Positions 35,782-45,540 of a stretch of DNA of 64,000 nucleotides are shown here, in pieces. Each line of letters opens with the position of its first letter. The first letter of the stretch is position 1. Below the pieces are notes generated by a model. The model was not told the origin of the DNA. It made no database searches and was given only the letters and a program-made list of their open reading frames with translations. The stretch covers positions 1-64,000 of the forward strand of contig NZ_JAJGZV010000013.1 in NCBI RefSeq assembly GCF_020805785.1, read 5' to 3'. The DNA comes from Flavobacterium chungbukense (GTDB lineage Bacteria; Bacteroidota; Bacteroidia; Flavobacteriales; Flavobacteriaceae). Position numbers and translations under genes: made by a program.

Positions 35782-37959
35782 ATGAATATGAATAGAATGA
35801 ATTTTAAAGTCAAAAAATGCAATTTCCTAAAAACGATAGCGTTCATTTTTGCGCTGTTTATTTTGGGTTCCTTAAAAGGATATTGTAAAAGCGATGACAA
35901 AACTAGAACGGCTTCTGCTGTCATAGAAAGACTTATTGGAAGTCGCGTTAATGAATTTGAATTAACCATTATTGAAAGTAAAACGGAACATAAAGATTGG
36001 TTTGAAATCGAAACAACAAACAATCTTGTAAAAATTAAAGGTTCAAATAACACGGCAATTTGTTACGCGGCGTATAATTTTCTAAGAGATATTGGAGCTG
36101 CTTTAGTAAGCTGGGAAGGGAATAAAGTAAATTTACCAAAAGCTTGGCCAAAGTATTCGAAAAAAGGAAATACTCCATTTGAATACAGAGAATATTTAAA
36201 CGCTTGTACTTTTGGTTATACTACTCCTTGGTGGGACTGGAAACGTTGGGAACAAGAAATTGATTGGATGGCCATGCACGGAATCAATCTTCCAACGGCA
36301 ATGGAAGGTCAGGAAGCGGCGTGGCAGGAATTATGGAAAGAATATGGTTTAACAGACAGTCAATTAGAAGCACATTTTGCTGGACCAGCTTATTTGCCTT
36401 GGCAGCGTATGGGAAACATTAATAGTTTAGAAGGACCTTTGCCTAAAGAGTGGTTTACCAAAAAACAAGAACTTCAAAAGAAAATTTTAGAGAGAATGCG
36501 AGCTTTAGATATGCATCCTGTAGTTCCTGCATTTAGTGGCTATGTTCCTAAGGCTTTCGCCGAAAAACATCCTGAAGCTAAAATTACCGAATTAAAATCT
36601 TGGTCAGGCGGAGGTTTTGCAAGTACTTTTCTAGTAGATTCAAAAGATCCTTTATTTAAAAAAATCGGAAAACGTTTTATTGAAATTTACACTAAAATGT
36701 ATGGAAAATCTAATTTCTACTTGGCAGATTCTTTTAATGAAATTGAACCTCCAGTTTCTGAACATAATAAATATGAAGAACTGGCAAATTACGGAAGCGC
36801 CATTTATGAAACCATTAATGAAGCAGCTCCAGGTGCAGTTTGGGTAATGCAAGGTTGGCTTTTTGGCGATAATAAAGAATTTTGGACTAAAGAAGCGACA
36901 AGCGCATTTTTAAGCAAAGTGCCAAATGACAGATTGATGGTTCAGGATTATGCGAATGACCGCTATAAAGTATGGGAAAATCAGGAAGCTTTTTACGGAA
37001 AGCAATGGACTTACGGGTATGTACATAATTATGGAGGATCTAATCCAGTATATGGAGACTTGAATTTCTATAAAAACGAATTAACGAGTTTGTTAAAAAA
37101 TCCAAACAAAGGAAATGTAGTAGGTTATGGCGCAATGCCAGAAGGATTGAATAATAATTCAATTGTATATGAATATATTTATGATCTTCCATGGAACAAA
37201 GGGGAAGAACCTGTAAAAGATTGGTTAACCAAATATTTGAATGCAAGATACGAGCAGACTATTTCTAAAACGACTTTCAAAGCTTGGGAGTTATTGCTAG
37301 AATCAGTTTATAATGTTAAATACTGGGAAACGCGTTGGTGGAATGATAGGGCTGGAGCGTATTTGTTGTTTAAACGACCTACAGCAACTATTACAACATT
37401 TAAAGGAAATCCTGGAGACAAGAAAAAACTTAAAGAAGCTTTGGATATTTTAGCGAAAGAAGCGAAGAAATATGATAAGAACAATTTTATTCAGTATGAT
37501 TTAATAGATGTTTCAAGACATTACTATTCTTTAAGCATAGATGAAGACTTAATGGAATGTGTAAAAGCATACGAGAAAAAAGATATTTCTAAAGGAGATC
37601 AATTATTTAAAAAAATAGAAAAACAAGTTTTAGATATTGATAATATCATGTCGACACAGCCACTAAATAGTGTAGATCAATGGGTGAAATCGGCTTCAGA
37701 TTATGGAAGTTCACCAGCAGTTTCAAAATTGTACGCAAAAAATGCCAAAACACTAATTACACTTTGGGGCGGAGAAGGACATTTGAATGATTATGCGTCT
37801 AGATCTTGGCACGGAATGTATAAAGGTTTTTATTGGCCAAGATGGAAAATGTTTTTAGAGGCTTTTAAAAAATCAGCAGTCAATAATACTCCATTTGATG
37901 AAACTAAAGAAAGAGAATTAATTAAAAATTGGGAAATTAATTGGACAGAAAACAATTAA
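35782..37959 (+). CDS. GH89 alpha-N-acetylglucosaminidase (NAGLU family)
   Basis: A 725-residue exo-enzyme that removes terminal alpha-linked GlcNAc. The family is clear from TPWWDWKRWEQEIDWMAMHG, LPTAMEGQEAAW and LPWQRMGNI. The two catalytic glutamates are Glu320 in DSFNEIEPP and Glu454 in AMPEGLNNN; their separation (134) is close to human NAGLU Glu316/Glu446 (130). N-terminal (about 40-120), barrel and C-terminal helical domains are all present. The N-terminal hydrophobic stretch (FIFALFILGSLKGYC) indicates export. Known GH89 substrates include heparan-type GlcNAc-alpha-1,4-GlcA and GlcNAc-alpha-1,4-Gal. Here it shares an operator with the SusC2 operon and the inositol-oxygenase gene, so an inositol-glycan or mannose-containing glycan is the likely target. 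ATG at 35788 is an alternative start. Confidence 0.95.
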   Translation: MNMNRMNFKVKKCNFLKTIAFIFALFILGSLKGYCKSDDKTRTASAVIERLIGSRVNEFELTIIESKTEHKDWFEIETTNNLVKIKGSNNTAICYAAYNFLRDIGAALVSWEGNKVNLPKAWPKYSKKGNTPFEYREYLNACTFGYTTPWWDWKRWEQEIDWMAMHGINLPTAMEGQEAAWQELWKEYGLTDSQLEAHFAGPAYLPWQRMGNINSLEGPLPKEWFTKKQELQKKILERMRALDMHPVVPAFSGYVPKAFAEKHPEAKITELKSWSGGGFASTFLVDSKDPLFKKIGKRFIEIYTKMYGKSNFYLADSFNEIEPPVSEHNKYEELANYGSAIYETINEAAPGAVWVMQGWLFGDNKEFWTKEATSAFLSKVPNDRLMVQDYANDRYKVWENQEAFYGKQWTYGYVHNYGGSNPVYGDLNFYKNELTSLLKNPNKGNVVGYGAMPEGLNNNSIVYEYIYDLPWNKGEEPVKDWLTKYLNARYEQTISKTTFKAWELLLESVYNVKYWETRWWNDRAGAYLLFKRPTATITTFKGNPGDKKKLKEALDILAKEAKKYDKNNFIQYDLIDVSRHYYSLSIDEDLMECVKAYEKKDISKGDQLFKKIEKQVLDIDNIMSTQPLNSVDQWVKSASDYGSSPAVSKLYAKNAKTLITLWGGEGHLNDYASRSWHGMYKGFYWPRWKMFLEAFKKSAVNNTPFDETKERELIKNWEINWTENN

Positions 37960-38149
37960 AAAAAGACCTCCTTGATAATTAATCCGTATATAAATAAAAT
38001 TTAACTTAATACTTAAACTCTAACCTTAAACTACACCAAAAATATGAAATGAAAAAACTACGAAATCGATTAATTAATAAGTATTTAATTATAGAAAACT
38101 ATAAAAATAACTTTGAAAACCCTTACTGTCATTGACTTTATTGAAATTA

Positions 38150-38204
38150 TCCATGTTTATGAATAACTTGTCCATTTGCTAACATTTCTTTAACAGTAAT
38201 TTCG
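38150..38204 (+). promoter_or_regulatory. SusC2 promoter with TCCAT-N16-TCCAT operator
   Basis: TCCATGTTTATGA begins at 38150 and the second TCCAT at 38171, a 21-bp period. TAATTTCG at 38197-38204 (one mismatch to TAnnTTTG) lies exactly 26 bp after the start of the second half-site. A TTG at 38176-38178 gives an 18-bp spacer, as expected for a -33 box. The predicted leader is under 30 nt. An alternative -7 box, TAACTTTG at 38108-38115, is a better match in isolation but has no operator. Confidence 0.72.
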
Positions 38205-38237
38205 TCAATACTATTTAACCAATTAACCAATATCAAA

Positions 38238-41200
38238 ATGGAAAAACTTAAGCTTTTATTATTAGCCTTCTTCTTTGGCTTCTCAATTAATACCTGGGCA
38301 CAAAAAACAGAAGTGTCTGGTGTAGTTTTAGATGACAAAGGCATTCCTCTGCCAGCCGCGAACATACTCGAAAAGGGTACAACGAATACTGTAACAACAG
38401 ATTTTGATGGAAAATTTAAATTTTCAGTTTCAAACAAAAATGCAGTATTAGTCATTTCTTTTATTGGATTTGATGATCAAACTTTAAAATTAGATGGAAC
38501 AAAATCTAATTATTCGATTAAATTACAATCCACTACAAATAATCTTGAACAAGTTGTAGTAGTAGGATACGGTAAAGGATCCCGAAAAAACCTTACCACT
38601 TCTGTAACGTCCATTAAAGCAGAAGAATTAAACAAGGGAGCAATTAGTGATGTTGGACAGCTTTTACAAGGTAAAGTTTCCGGTTTGAATATTTCATCAA
38701 GCGGTGACCCAACAAAAACAGCTTCTGTAGTGATGCGTGGAGTTTCGACATTAAATAGTTCTCAAGGGCCATTTTATGTAATTGACGGTATTCCTGGAGT
38801 AGATATCTCTGTGATTTCACCAGATGATATTGCTACTATCGACGTTTTAAAAGATGCTGCCGCAACGGCAATCTATGGTAACCGTGCTGCAAATGGGGTT
38901 ATTATGGTAACAACTAAAAAAGGTAGTAAAGGAAGAACGCAAGTTGCTTACAATGGATATGTTGGTTTTGAAGAAGTTTCAAATAATCTGGACATGATGA
39001 ATGCAGATCAGTTGAGAGCTTTTACAACTAAAAACAATTTGAACTTTACTCCAGAAAATGATAAAGGTGCTAACACAAACTGGTTAAAAGAAATTATGAG
39101 ACCAAATCGTGCAGTATCTACAAGTCATAATTTATCTATGAGCGGAGGTGGAGATCACGGAAGTTATACTGCAAGTATTACATCTCTTAACAGAGAAGGG
39201 GTAATGCAAAAAAGTGATTTTTCTCGTATCATCGCACGTCTGTCTGTAGAACAATTTGCTTTTGATGATAAAGTGAAATTCGGCTTAAATGTTACCAATT
39301 CAAAAACAGATTACCAAAATGTACCACAACGTAATACGGTACTTTTACAAGCTGCTAGTTACCTTCCGGTTTCTCCAGTAAGAAATGCCGATGGATCTTT
39401 CTATGAAAATTTTATTAGCCCAGGATATTTTAATCCAGTTGCTTTGATTGAACATGGAACAGATGAAACAACAACAAATAACCTTGTTGGTAATCTTACT
39501 GCTGAAGTTAAACTTCCATTTGGAATTACTTACAATTTAAATTTAGCACACCAAAGATTAACGTCTTCTCACGGAGAATTTTATGACAGCTATTATTCAC
39601 AATATAATAGTGCGAACTTTTACAACAACCCAGATCCACCTTTGACAAAATCTTTGGTTAACTTTGGAGTAAATGGTTCTGCTTTGAGAAATTCTTATGA
39701 AACTAGAAATAATATTATCGAGAGTTTCTTTACTTGGGATAGAACTTTTGGTTCTCATAAAGTAAAAGCTGTTGTAGGTTATTCTTGGCAGGAAAATACA
39801 TTAGGAGACGGGTTTCAAGCAACTACAACAAATTTCCCAGTTGATAATGTAGGTTACAATAACCTTGCTTTAAGTAACTACACTTCTGTTAATGGTTATG
39901 TAGTAAATTTTGGAGATAGTAAAGCGTATCAAAAAACACGTTTAATTGCTTATTTCGCTCGTTTAAACTATAATTATAAAGATAAATATCTTTTGCAAGG
40001 ATCGATCAGAAGAGATGGTGGATCAATGTTTGGAGCTAACAACCAATGGGGATATTTCCCTTCTGTGGGTGGTGCTTGGAGAATTGACAAAGAAAGCTTC
40101 ATGCAGAATCAAGAATTTTTTAGTGACTTGAAATTGAGAGGAAGCTGGGGAGTTACAGGAAACTCTTCTGGGTTTAATGCTTACACAGCGCAATTTATTT
40201 CTGGTAGTTTAGGAACTTTCTATTACAACGGACAGCAGATTGGTGCTTACGGACCAAATCAAGCAGCTAATCCAGATTTGAAATGGGAAAAAACGGCTAC
40301 TGCAAACATTGGACTTGATTTCTCTCTATTAAAAGGAAAAGTAACGGGATCTATCGATGTTTACGACAAAAAAACAACAGATATGATCTTCAACTACAAT
40401 GTTAATCCGGTGCTTGTGCCAGTAGGTTCTATTGTAGCAAACGGAGGAACAATGTCTAACAAAGGTATCGAACTTAGTTTAAGCACAACTCCTGTTAAAA
40501 CAGCAGATTTCAGCTGGACGACTAATTTGAACTTAGCACATAATAAAAACGAAATCGTAAAATTAACTAGCCCATTCTTCGTTGGTGGAGATTCTATTCG
40601 TAGAGTACAACCAGACGGAGGCGGACAAACAGGAAGTACATTACAAATTTTCAAAGAAGGAAAACCTTTAGGGCAATTCTTTACATTGAAATATGCAGGA
40701 AAAAATGCTGACGGAGTTTCTCAATATTATGATAAAAACGGTGCTTTGACAACTACACCTTTAAACGGAGTTGATTATCATTATGCAGGAAGCGCACAGC
40801 CTAAATTATTACTAGGATGGGGAAATAACTTTCAATACAAAAAATTTGATTTAAGTATTTTCTTCAGAGGAGTATTTGGTAATAAGATTTTTAATGCTAC
40901 TCGCGCCGATTTATTCAGGCCAAGTACAGCAATGACCAATAATATTTTAGTTGACGCAGGAAACGAGTCACCAAACGACCTTAACTCTTATAAATATTCA
41001 GATCGTTTTATTGAAGACGGTAGTTATTTAAGATTAGATAACATGACCTTAGGATACAATTTTGGAAAAGTAGGAAGGTACATCAGTAGTGTACGTATTT
41101 ACCAAACGATAAACAATGTGTTTGTTATTACTAAATACACAGGAATTGACCCAGAGGTTGAACAAGGAGGAACAGCTCCAGGTGTAGATTCTAATAACTT

Positions 41201-41249
41201 CTATCCAAAAACTAGAACGTATATGTTCGGTTTAAATGTGAGCTTCTAA
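38238..41249 (+). CDS. SusC-like TonB-dependent outer-membrane transporter (second locus)
   Basis: A 1003-residue outer-membrane importer. Order: signal peptide (ending NTWAQ), carboxypeptidase-D-like domain (about 25-100, VSGVVLDDKGIPLPAANI), the motif VVVVGYGKGSRKNLTTSV, plug (MRGVSTLNSSQGPFYVIDG) and barrel ending MFGLNVSF. It is shorter than the pectin-locus SusC and clearly diverged in the plug and loops, so a different cargo is expected. SusD2 follows 18 bp later. The operator in front is shared with the GH89 and inositol-oxygenase genes, which suggests the cargo derives from the same glycan. Confidence 0.96.
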   Translation: MEKLKLLLLAFFFGFSINTWAQKTEVSGVVLDDKGIPLPAANILEKGTTNTVTTDFDGKFKFSVSNKNAVLVISFIGFDDQTLKLDGTKSNYSIKLQSTTNNLEQVVVVGYGKGSRKNLTTSVTSIKAEELNKGAISDVGQLLQGKVSGLNISSSGDPTKTASVVMRGVSTLNSSQGPFYVIDGIPGVDISVISPDDIATIDVLKDAAATAIYGNRAANGVIMVTTKKGSKGRTQVAYNGYVGFEEVSNNLDMMNADQLRAFTTKNNLNFTPENDKGANTNWLKEIMRPNRAVSTSHNLSMSGGGDHGSYTASITSLNREGVMQKSDFSRIIARLSVEQFAFDDKVKFGLNVTNSKTDYQNVPQRNTVLLQAASYLPVSPVRNADGSFYENFISPGYFNPVALIEHGTDETTTNNLVGNLTAEVKLPFGITYNLNLAHQRLTSSHGEFYDSYYSQYNSANFYNNPDPPLTKSLVNFGVNGSALRNSYETRNNIIESFFTWDRTFGSHKVKAVVGYSWQENTLGDGFQATTTNFPVDNVGYNNLALSNYTSVNGYVVNFGDSKAYQKTRLIAYFARLNYNYKDKYLLQGSIRRDGGSMFGANNQWGYFPSVGGAWRIDKESFMQNQEFFSDLKLRGSWGVTGNSSGFNAYTAQFISGSLGTFYYNGQQIGAYGPNQAANPDLKWEKTATANIGLDFSLLKGKVTGSIDVYDKKTTDMIFNYNVNPVLVPVGSIVANGGTMSNKGIELSLSTTPVKTADFSWTTNLNLAHNKNEIVKLTSPFFVGGDSIRRVQPDGGGQTGSTLQIFKEGKPLGQFFTLKYAGKNADGVSQYYDKNGALTTTPLNGVDYHYAGSAQPKLLLGWGNNFQYKKFDLSIFFRGVFGNKIFNATRADLFRPSTAMTNNILVDAGNESPNDLNSYKYSDRFIEDGSYLRLDNMTLGYNFGKVGRYISSVRIYQTINNVFVITKYTGIDPEVEQGGTAPGVDSNNFYPKTRTYMFGLNVSF

Positions 41250-41267
41250 AAATTAAATGAAAAAATT

Positions 41268-42881
41268 ATGAAAAAGATATTAAAATATTTAGGTCTTCCA
41301 GTGCTTTTGGCTGGTTTAGTATGGTCTTGCGACGATCTTGAAGTGCCTATTACAACTCAATTGACACCAGAAGTATTCCCTCAAAATTCAACACAATATA
41401 TTCAGACAACGGGTCCTGTATACGCGGCGTTTCGTGGTGAGTTCTCATTTGCCTGGTGGTGGTCACAATCTTTGTCTACAGACGAAGCTATTCTACCTGC
41501 AAGAGGAGGTAACTGGTTTGATAACAGAAACTATATCGCAATGCACTACCATGACTGGAATGCAGATAACGGAATCATCGGAAGTCTTTGGGATTGGTCA
41601 TCTAAAGTGATTGGAACTAGTAATCAGGCAATTTCTATCTTAAGACAAACAATGCCAGAAGGTGCAGAGAAAAAAACATTGATTTCAGAATTGAAAACAA
41701 TGCGTGCTATTTCTTATTTCATGTTAATGGATAGTTACGGAGATGTGCCGTTAGATACTTTGTACGGAGATTTTACTTCTCATGCTAAAACACCAAGAGC
41801 AGAAGTTTTCAATTTTATTGAAAAAGAATTAAAAAGCGCGGTTCCTAACTTAAATCCTGCAGCAGGTGTTACCACTTACGGAAGACCAAACAAACAAACA
41901 GCTAATGCAATGTTGGCTAAATTGTATTTGAATGCAAACATATATACAGGAACTGCACGTTACAACGAATGTATTGCAGCTTGTGATGAGGTAATCAATT
42001 CTGGTTTATATGCTGTTGAACCAAGAGCGACTTATCTTCAGATGTTTTATCCAACAAACGGACCAGCAATGAAAGAATTCATCTTTGCAGTTCCTTACGA
42101 TCCAGCGGCAGTAACAGTTGGTTTCAATGGTCAGATGTATCATGCACGTTATGATGTTCCTCGTTCTGAAAGAGCTAAGTTTGGACTTCCTTATACGCCA
42201 AGTGCGCCTAGAAGCACGTTGAAAGAGTTTTACGCTTATTTCAACGATGCAAATGACATTCGTAACAGACAATGGCTTACAGGTCTTCAGTTTATGAATG
42301 ATGGTGTAACGCCAGTAACGGTAACAACAACTAAAAAAGGATACGATCAATTTTATACAGGATCTGATGGAGGTGCTAGTTATACTTATCAAGTAAATTT
42401 AACACCAGATATTATCCTTCGTCAAAGCGTTGCTTTAATGGATCTTGGAAATGATGAAATTGCATGGAATATGGGATATAGAAACATAAAATTCTACCCA
42501 GATGCAACTTCTACAAACCGTAACCAAAAGAACGACGTTCCTTTCTTGCGTTATTCAGATATTCTTTTAATGAAAGCAGAATCAATCCTTCGTGGTGGAG
42601 CTGTAACTTTAGGACAAAGTTCAGATGTATTAGTAAATATGGTTCGTTCTAATCGTACTACTTCTGCAGCTTTGAGCGGTGTAACTTTAGAAGATCTTTA
42701 CAGAGAAAGAAGCCGTGAGTTTTCTTGGGAAGCTTGGCATAGAAATGATATGATCCGTTTTGGAAAATATGAAGGACAATGGGGTTATAAAACAAATACA
42801 GATGTTTACCGTCGTGTTTTCCCAATTCCAACAAACGCTATGGTATTAAATCCAGCTCTTACTCAGAATACTGGATATTAA
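41268..42881 (+). CDS. SusD-like glycan-binding lipoprotein (second locus)
   Basis: A 537-residue outer-membrane lipoprotein, lipobox AGLVWSCDDLEVP, partner of the SusC encoded 18 bp upstream. Helical SusD blocks are seen in SELKTMRAISYFMLMDSYGD, PFLRYSDILLMKAESI and LYRERSREFSWEAWHRNDMI. The many aromatic residues near the N-terminus (FAWWWSQSLSTDE, WNADNGIIGSLWDW) may shape the glycan site. A strong terminator follows 41 bp after the stop, so SusCD2 forms a two-gene unit separate from the GH92 genes. Confidence 0.94.
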   Translation: MKKILKYLGLPVLLAGLVWSCDDLEVPITTQLTPEVFPQNSTQYIQTTGPVYAAFRGEFSFAWWWSQSLSTDEAILPARGGNWFDNRNYIAMHYHDWNADNGIIGSLWDWSSKVIGTSNQAISILRQTMPEGAEKKTLISELKTMRAISYFMLMDSYGDVPLDTLYGDFTSHAKTPRAEVFNFIEKELKSAVPNLNPAAGVTTYGRPNKQTANAMLAKLYLNANIYTGTARYNECIAACDEVINSGLYAVEPRATYLQMFYPTNGPAMKEFIFAVPYDPAAVTVGFNGQMYHARYDVPRSERAKFGLPYTPSAPRSTLKEFYAYFNDANDIRNRQWLTGLQFMNDGVTPVTVTTTKKGYDQFYTGSDGGASYTYQVNLTPDIILRQSVALMDLGNDEIAWNMGYRNIKFYPDATSTNRNQKNDVPFLRYSDILLMKAESILRGGAVTLGQSSDVLVNMVRSNRTTSAALSGVTLEDLYRERSREFSWEAWHRNDMIRFGKYEGQWGYKTNTDVYRRVFPIPTNAMVLNPALTQNTGY

Positions 42882-42922
42882 AAATAAGAATTTAGTTAAG
42901 TACGCATTTGTAATTTAATTTT

Positions 42923-42958
42923 AAAAAGGAGAAGAGCGTCAAAATTCTTCTCCTTTTT
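42923..42958 (+). terminator. Intrinsic terminator after SusD2
   Basis: A 12- to 13-bp stem (AAAAAGGAGAAGA / TCTTCTCCTTTTT) with about a 10-nt loop and T-rich end. Confidence 0.9.
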
Positions 42959-42959
42959 T

Positions 42960-43206
42960 CAAAAAAAACTGGTTTTATCAGTTGCTCGTGAGAATCAGTT
43001 CAGTTTTATTTTTTGAATGAAACAAAGCTTAATTGAATGTCGTTTCTATAATTGAATGAAAAATTAAGCTTTGTAACATTCTGTTAAATTATTTAGAGAA
43101 TACGTTAAAGTCGGTTATTCTCGGCAATTCTTGTGCCTTGTGCTTTCGATTTAATGATAAGAAAACACACAAAAAAACTTTTTAAACTAATATTGCCTCA
43201 TTATAC
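42960..43206 (+). promoter_or_regulatory. Upstream region of the GH92 operon with inverted and direct repeats
   Basis: A perfect 13-bp inverted repeat (ACAAAGCTTAATT at 43022-43034, AATTAAGCTTTGT at 43062-43074) encloses part of a 10-bp direct repeat, TAATTGAATG, at 43030-43039 and 43049-43058. No TCCAT operator and no clean TAnnTTTG box was found here. The repeats may bind a regulator or form a hairpin. Confidence 0.5.
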
Positions 43207-45519
43207 ATGGAACTAAACAAAATCTTTAAAATAGGAAGTATCGTAATAAGTTTAACTCTTATTTTTTTAGTGTCATGCAACGCTCAAAAATCAGTTTCTC
43301 TCCAAAAGAAACAAATCTCAGATATGGTTTACCCGTTGTTGGACACTGAAAACTCAAGATGGTTTTACTTTTCATCTGCGAGCCGTCCTTTTGGTATGGT
43401 AAATCTAAGTCCAGATACCGAAATTAAAGGTGATTGGGGAGGTGGTTATAAATATACAACAGATACAGTTAAGGGTTTTAGCCATGTTCATGAATGGCAA
43501 ATGTCTGGTGTGTCGGTAATGCCTGTAACCGTTTCAAAAGAAAATAAAGCAAATATTTTTAAAGATTTTTATTCTAAATTCAGCCATCAGACAGAGATTA
43601 TAACGCCTGGTTACCATTCGCTAAAATTAGACAGATATAAAATAACAGCCGAAATAACGAGTACAGCAAGAGTAGGGTTTCATAAATATACTTTTCCGGC
43701 AAATACTCAAAAAGCGGTACTTTTTAATTTGAATACTATTTTAGGTCCTTGTGATAATACCAACGGGAAATTAGAAAAAAATACGGACTTTGAACTTTCA
43801 GGATCTTTAGTGCTAAGTACAAACTTTAGACGCCCAAAACCATTAACCGTATTTTTTAAGGTTAAAACCAATCAGCCGATTACTTCTCTCGAAAGAGATA
43901 ATGTTACAGGAAATTATTTGATTCATTTTGCTAAAACAAAAGATAAGGTATTGATGAAAGTGGGTATTTCTTATACTTCAATTGAAAACGCCAACAATAA
44001 TATTGAAACCGAATTATCGCATTGGAATTTTAATCAAACGGTTACTGATTCTAAAAATGAATGGAGTAACTTATTAGGAAGAATAAAAGTTGAAGGCGGA
44101 ACAGAAACCGATCAAAGAAGGTTTTACACTGATTTATGGCATGCTTTGCAAGGAAGAAAAAAGATCAGTGATGCAAATGGATCCTATCCTGATAATACGG
44201 GGGACACGTTCAGGATAGGGCATTTACCTTTAAACGCCGACGGAAAACCGAAATTTAATCATTATAATTCTGATGCCTTTTGGGGTGCACAATGGACTAT
44301 CAATAATCTGTGGGGACTTGTATATCCTGAGATTATGGAAGAATTTGTGTATTCTTTAATGCAATATTATAAAGATGGCGGTTCAATTCCGCGTGGCCCT
44401 TCGGGAGGAAATGATACTTACGTAATGACGGGAGCTTCTGCAACGCCATTCATTGTGAGCGCGATTCAAAAAGGAATTGTAAAAGAAGATTTAGAAGCTA
44501 TTTATGTGGCACTCAAAAAAGGTCATATGGAAGGCGGAATTATGGCAAAAGCGGGTTATGAGCACAACACAAGTATTGGTGGTGGACTAAAATATTATCT
44601 AGAAAAAGGTTATGTGCCGTATCCGCTTCCTGATGGTAATTTCGGAAGTCATGAAGATGGTGCAAGTCAGACCTTAGAGTATGCTTATCAAGATTGGACT
44701 TTGGCGCAGCTAGCTAAAAAACTAAATCATGAAGAAGATTATAATTATTTTATAAAAAGATCAAAAAACTATCAGAATGTTTTTGATCAAACGATTGGCT
44801 GGATGCGTCCGAAAAATGTTGATGGAAAATGGAGAGAAAATTATGATCCCTACCAATATGAAAATGGTTTTATAGAATCAAATGGAGCACAGTCAACTTG
44901 GTTTGTGCCGCATGATATTGCTGGTTTAGCAGATTTAATGGGAGGAAAAGAAAAAGCGGTTGAAAAATTAAATGCACAATTTGAAACGGCTAAAAATCAG
45001 AAATATACCTCGGGCACATCTCATGATGCAGAATTACATCCAGAATTTAGCAGAATTCCGATCAATTTTGGAAATCAGCCTTCGATGCAAACTTCTAATA
45101 TTTTTACCGTTTTAGGAAGACCAGATTTAACACAATATTGGACAAGAAATGTAGTCAAAGAAACTTTCAGCGGATTATCGCCTGCAACTGGATACAACGG
45201 GGATGAAGATCAGGGATTAATGGGAAGTTTGAACGTTCTGCTAAAATTAGGCTTATTTCAATTGAATGGAGGAACAGATAAAGAGGCGGTTTACCAGATT
45301 GGAAGTCCAATATTTAATAAAATTTCGATTGATTTAAATCCGAAATATTATTCAGGAAAATCATTTGTAATTAAAGCACAGCATAATAGCGCTGAAAATG
45401 TTTACATTAAAGATATAAAGTTCAATAATAAAGCACTAAAAGATTGTAGTCTTTCACATCAAGAGATTACTAATGGCGGAGAATTAGTTTTAGAAATGTC
45501 AAATACAGTAAACCCCTAA
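43207..45519 (+). CDS. GH92 alpha-mannosidase-type glycosidase (divergent copy A)
   Basis: A 770-residue exo-glycosidase; in the family these are Ca-dependent alpha-mannosidases. The lipobox-like LIFLVSCNAQK suggests lipidation. The N-terminal sandwich starts YPLLDTENSRWFYFSSASRP, with FGMVNLSPDTE and GFSHVHEWQMSG. The (alpha/alpha)6 barrel has SDAFWGAQWTINNLWGLVYP and GGNDTYVMTG. The catalytic-acid region FIESNGAQSTWFVPHD is kept. The usual base motif GNDDSG appears as GDEDQG, which places this copy in a divergent branch, and linkage or sugar specificity could differ from classic GH92. A second GH92 follows after 21 bp. Together they would remove alpha-mannose from the imported glycan. Confidence 0.88.
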   Translation: MELNKIFKIGSIVISLTLIFLVSCNAQKSVSLQKKQISDMVYPLLDTENSRWFYFSSASRPFGMVNLSPDTEIKGDWGGGYKYTTDTVKGFSHVHEWQMSGVSVMPVTVSKENKANIFKDFYSKFSHQTEIITPGYHSLKLDRYKITAEITSTARVGFHKYTFPANTQKAVLFNLNTILGPCDNTNGKLEKNTDFELSGSLVLSTNFRRPKPLTVFFKVKTNQPITSLERDNVTGNYLIHFAKTKDKVLMKVGISYTSIENANNNIETELSHWNFNQTVTDSKNEWSNLLGRIKVEGGTETDQRRFYTDLWHALQGRKKISDANGSYPDNTGDTFRIGHLPLNADGKPKFNHYNSDAFWGAQWTINNLWGLVYPEIMEEFVYSLMQYYKDGGSIPRGPSGGNDTYVMTGASATPFIVSAIQKGIVKEDLEAIYVALKKGHMEGGIMAKAGYEHNTSIGGGLKYYLEKGYVPYPLPDGNFGSHEDGASQTLEYAYQDWTLAQLAKKLNHEEDYNYFIKRSKNYQNVFDQTIGWMRPKNVDGKWRENYDPYQYENGFIESNGAQSTWFVPHDIAGLADLMGGKEKAVEKLNAQFETAKNQKYTSGTSHDAELHPEFSRIPINFGNQPSMQTSNIFTVLGRPDLTQYWTRNVVKETFSGLSPATGYNGDEDQGLMGSLNVLLKLGLFQLNGGTDKEAVYQIGSPIFNKISIDLNPKYYSGKSFVIKAQHNSAENVYIKDIKFNNKALKDCSLSHQEITNGGELVLEMSNTVNP

Positions 45520-45540
45520 TATTAAAGAAAACAACACTAA

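Noticed and set aside
38108..38115. TAACTTTG as the SusC2 -7 box
   Set aside because: A perfect match in isolation, but it lies upstream of the operator; the box at 38197 has the operator geometry shared by the other two promoters.
38049..38135. 28-codon open frame upstream of SusC2
   Set aside because: It lies upstream of the operator and predicted transcript start, so it would not be on the SusC2 mRNA.
42006..42392. Antisense open frame of 128 codons inside SusD2
   Set aside because: Overlaps a clear SusD gene, no signal or domain; shadow frame.
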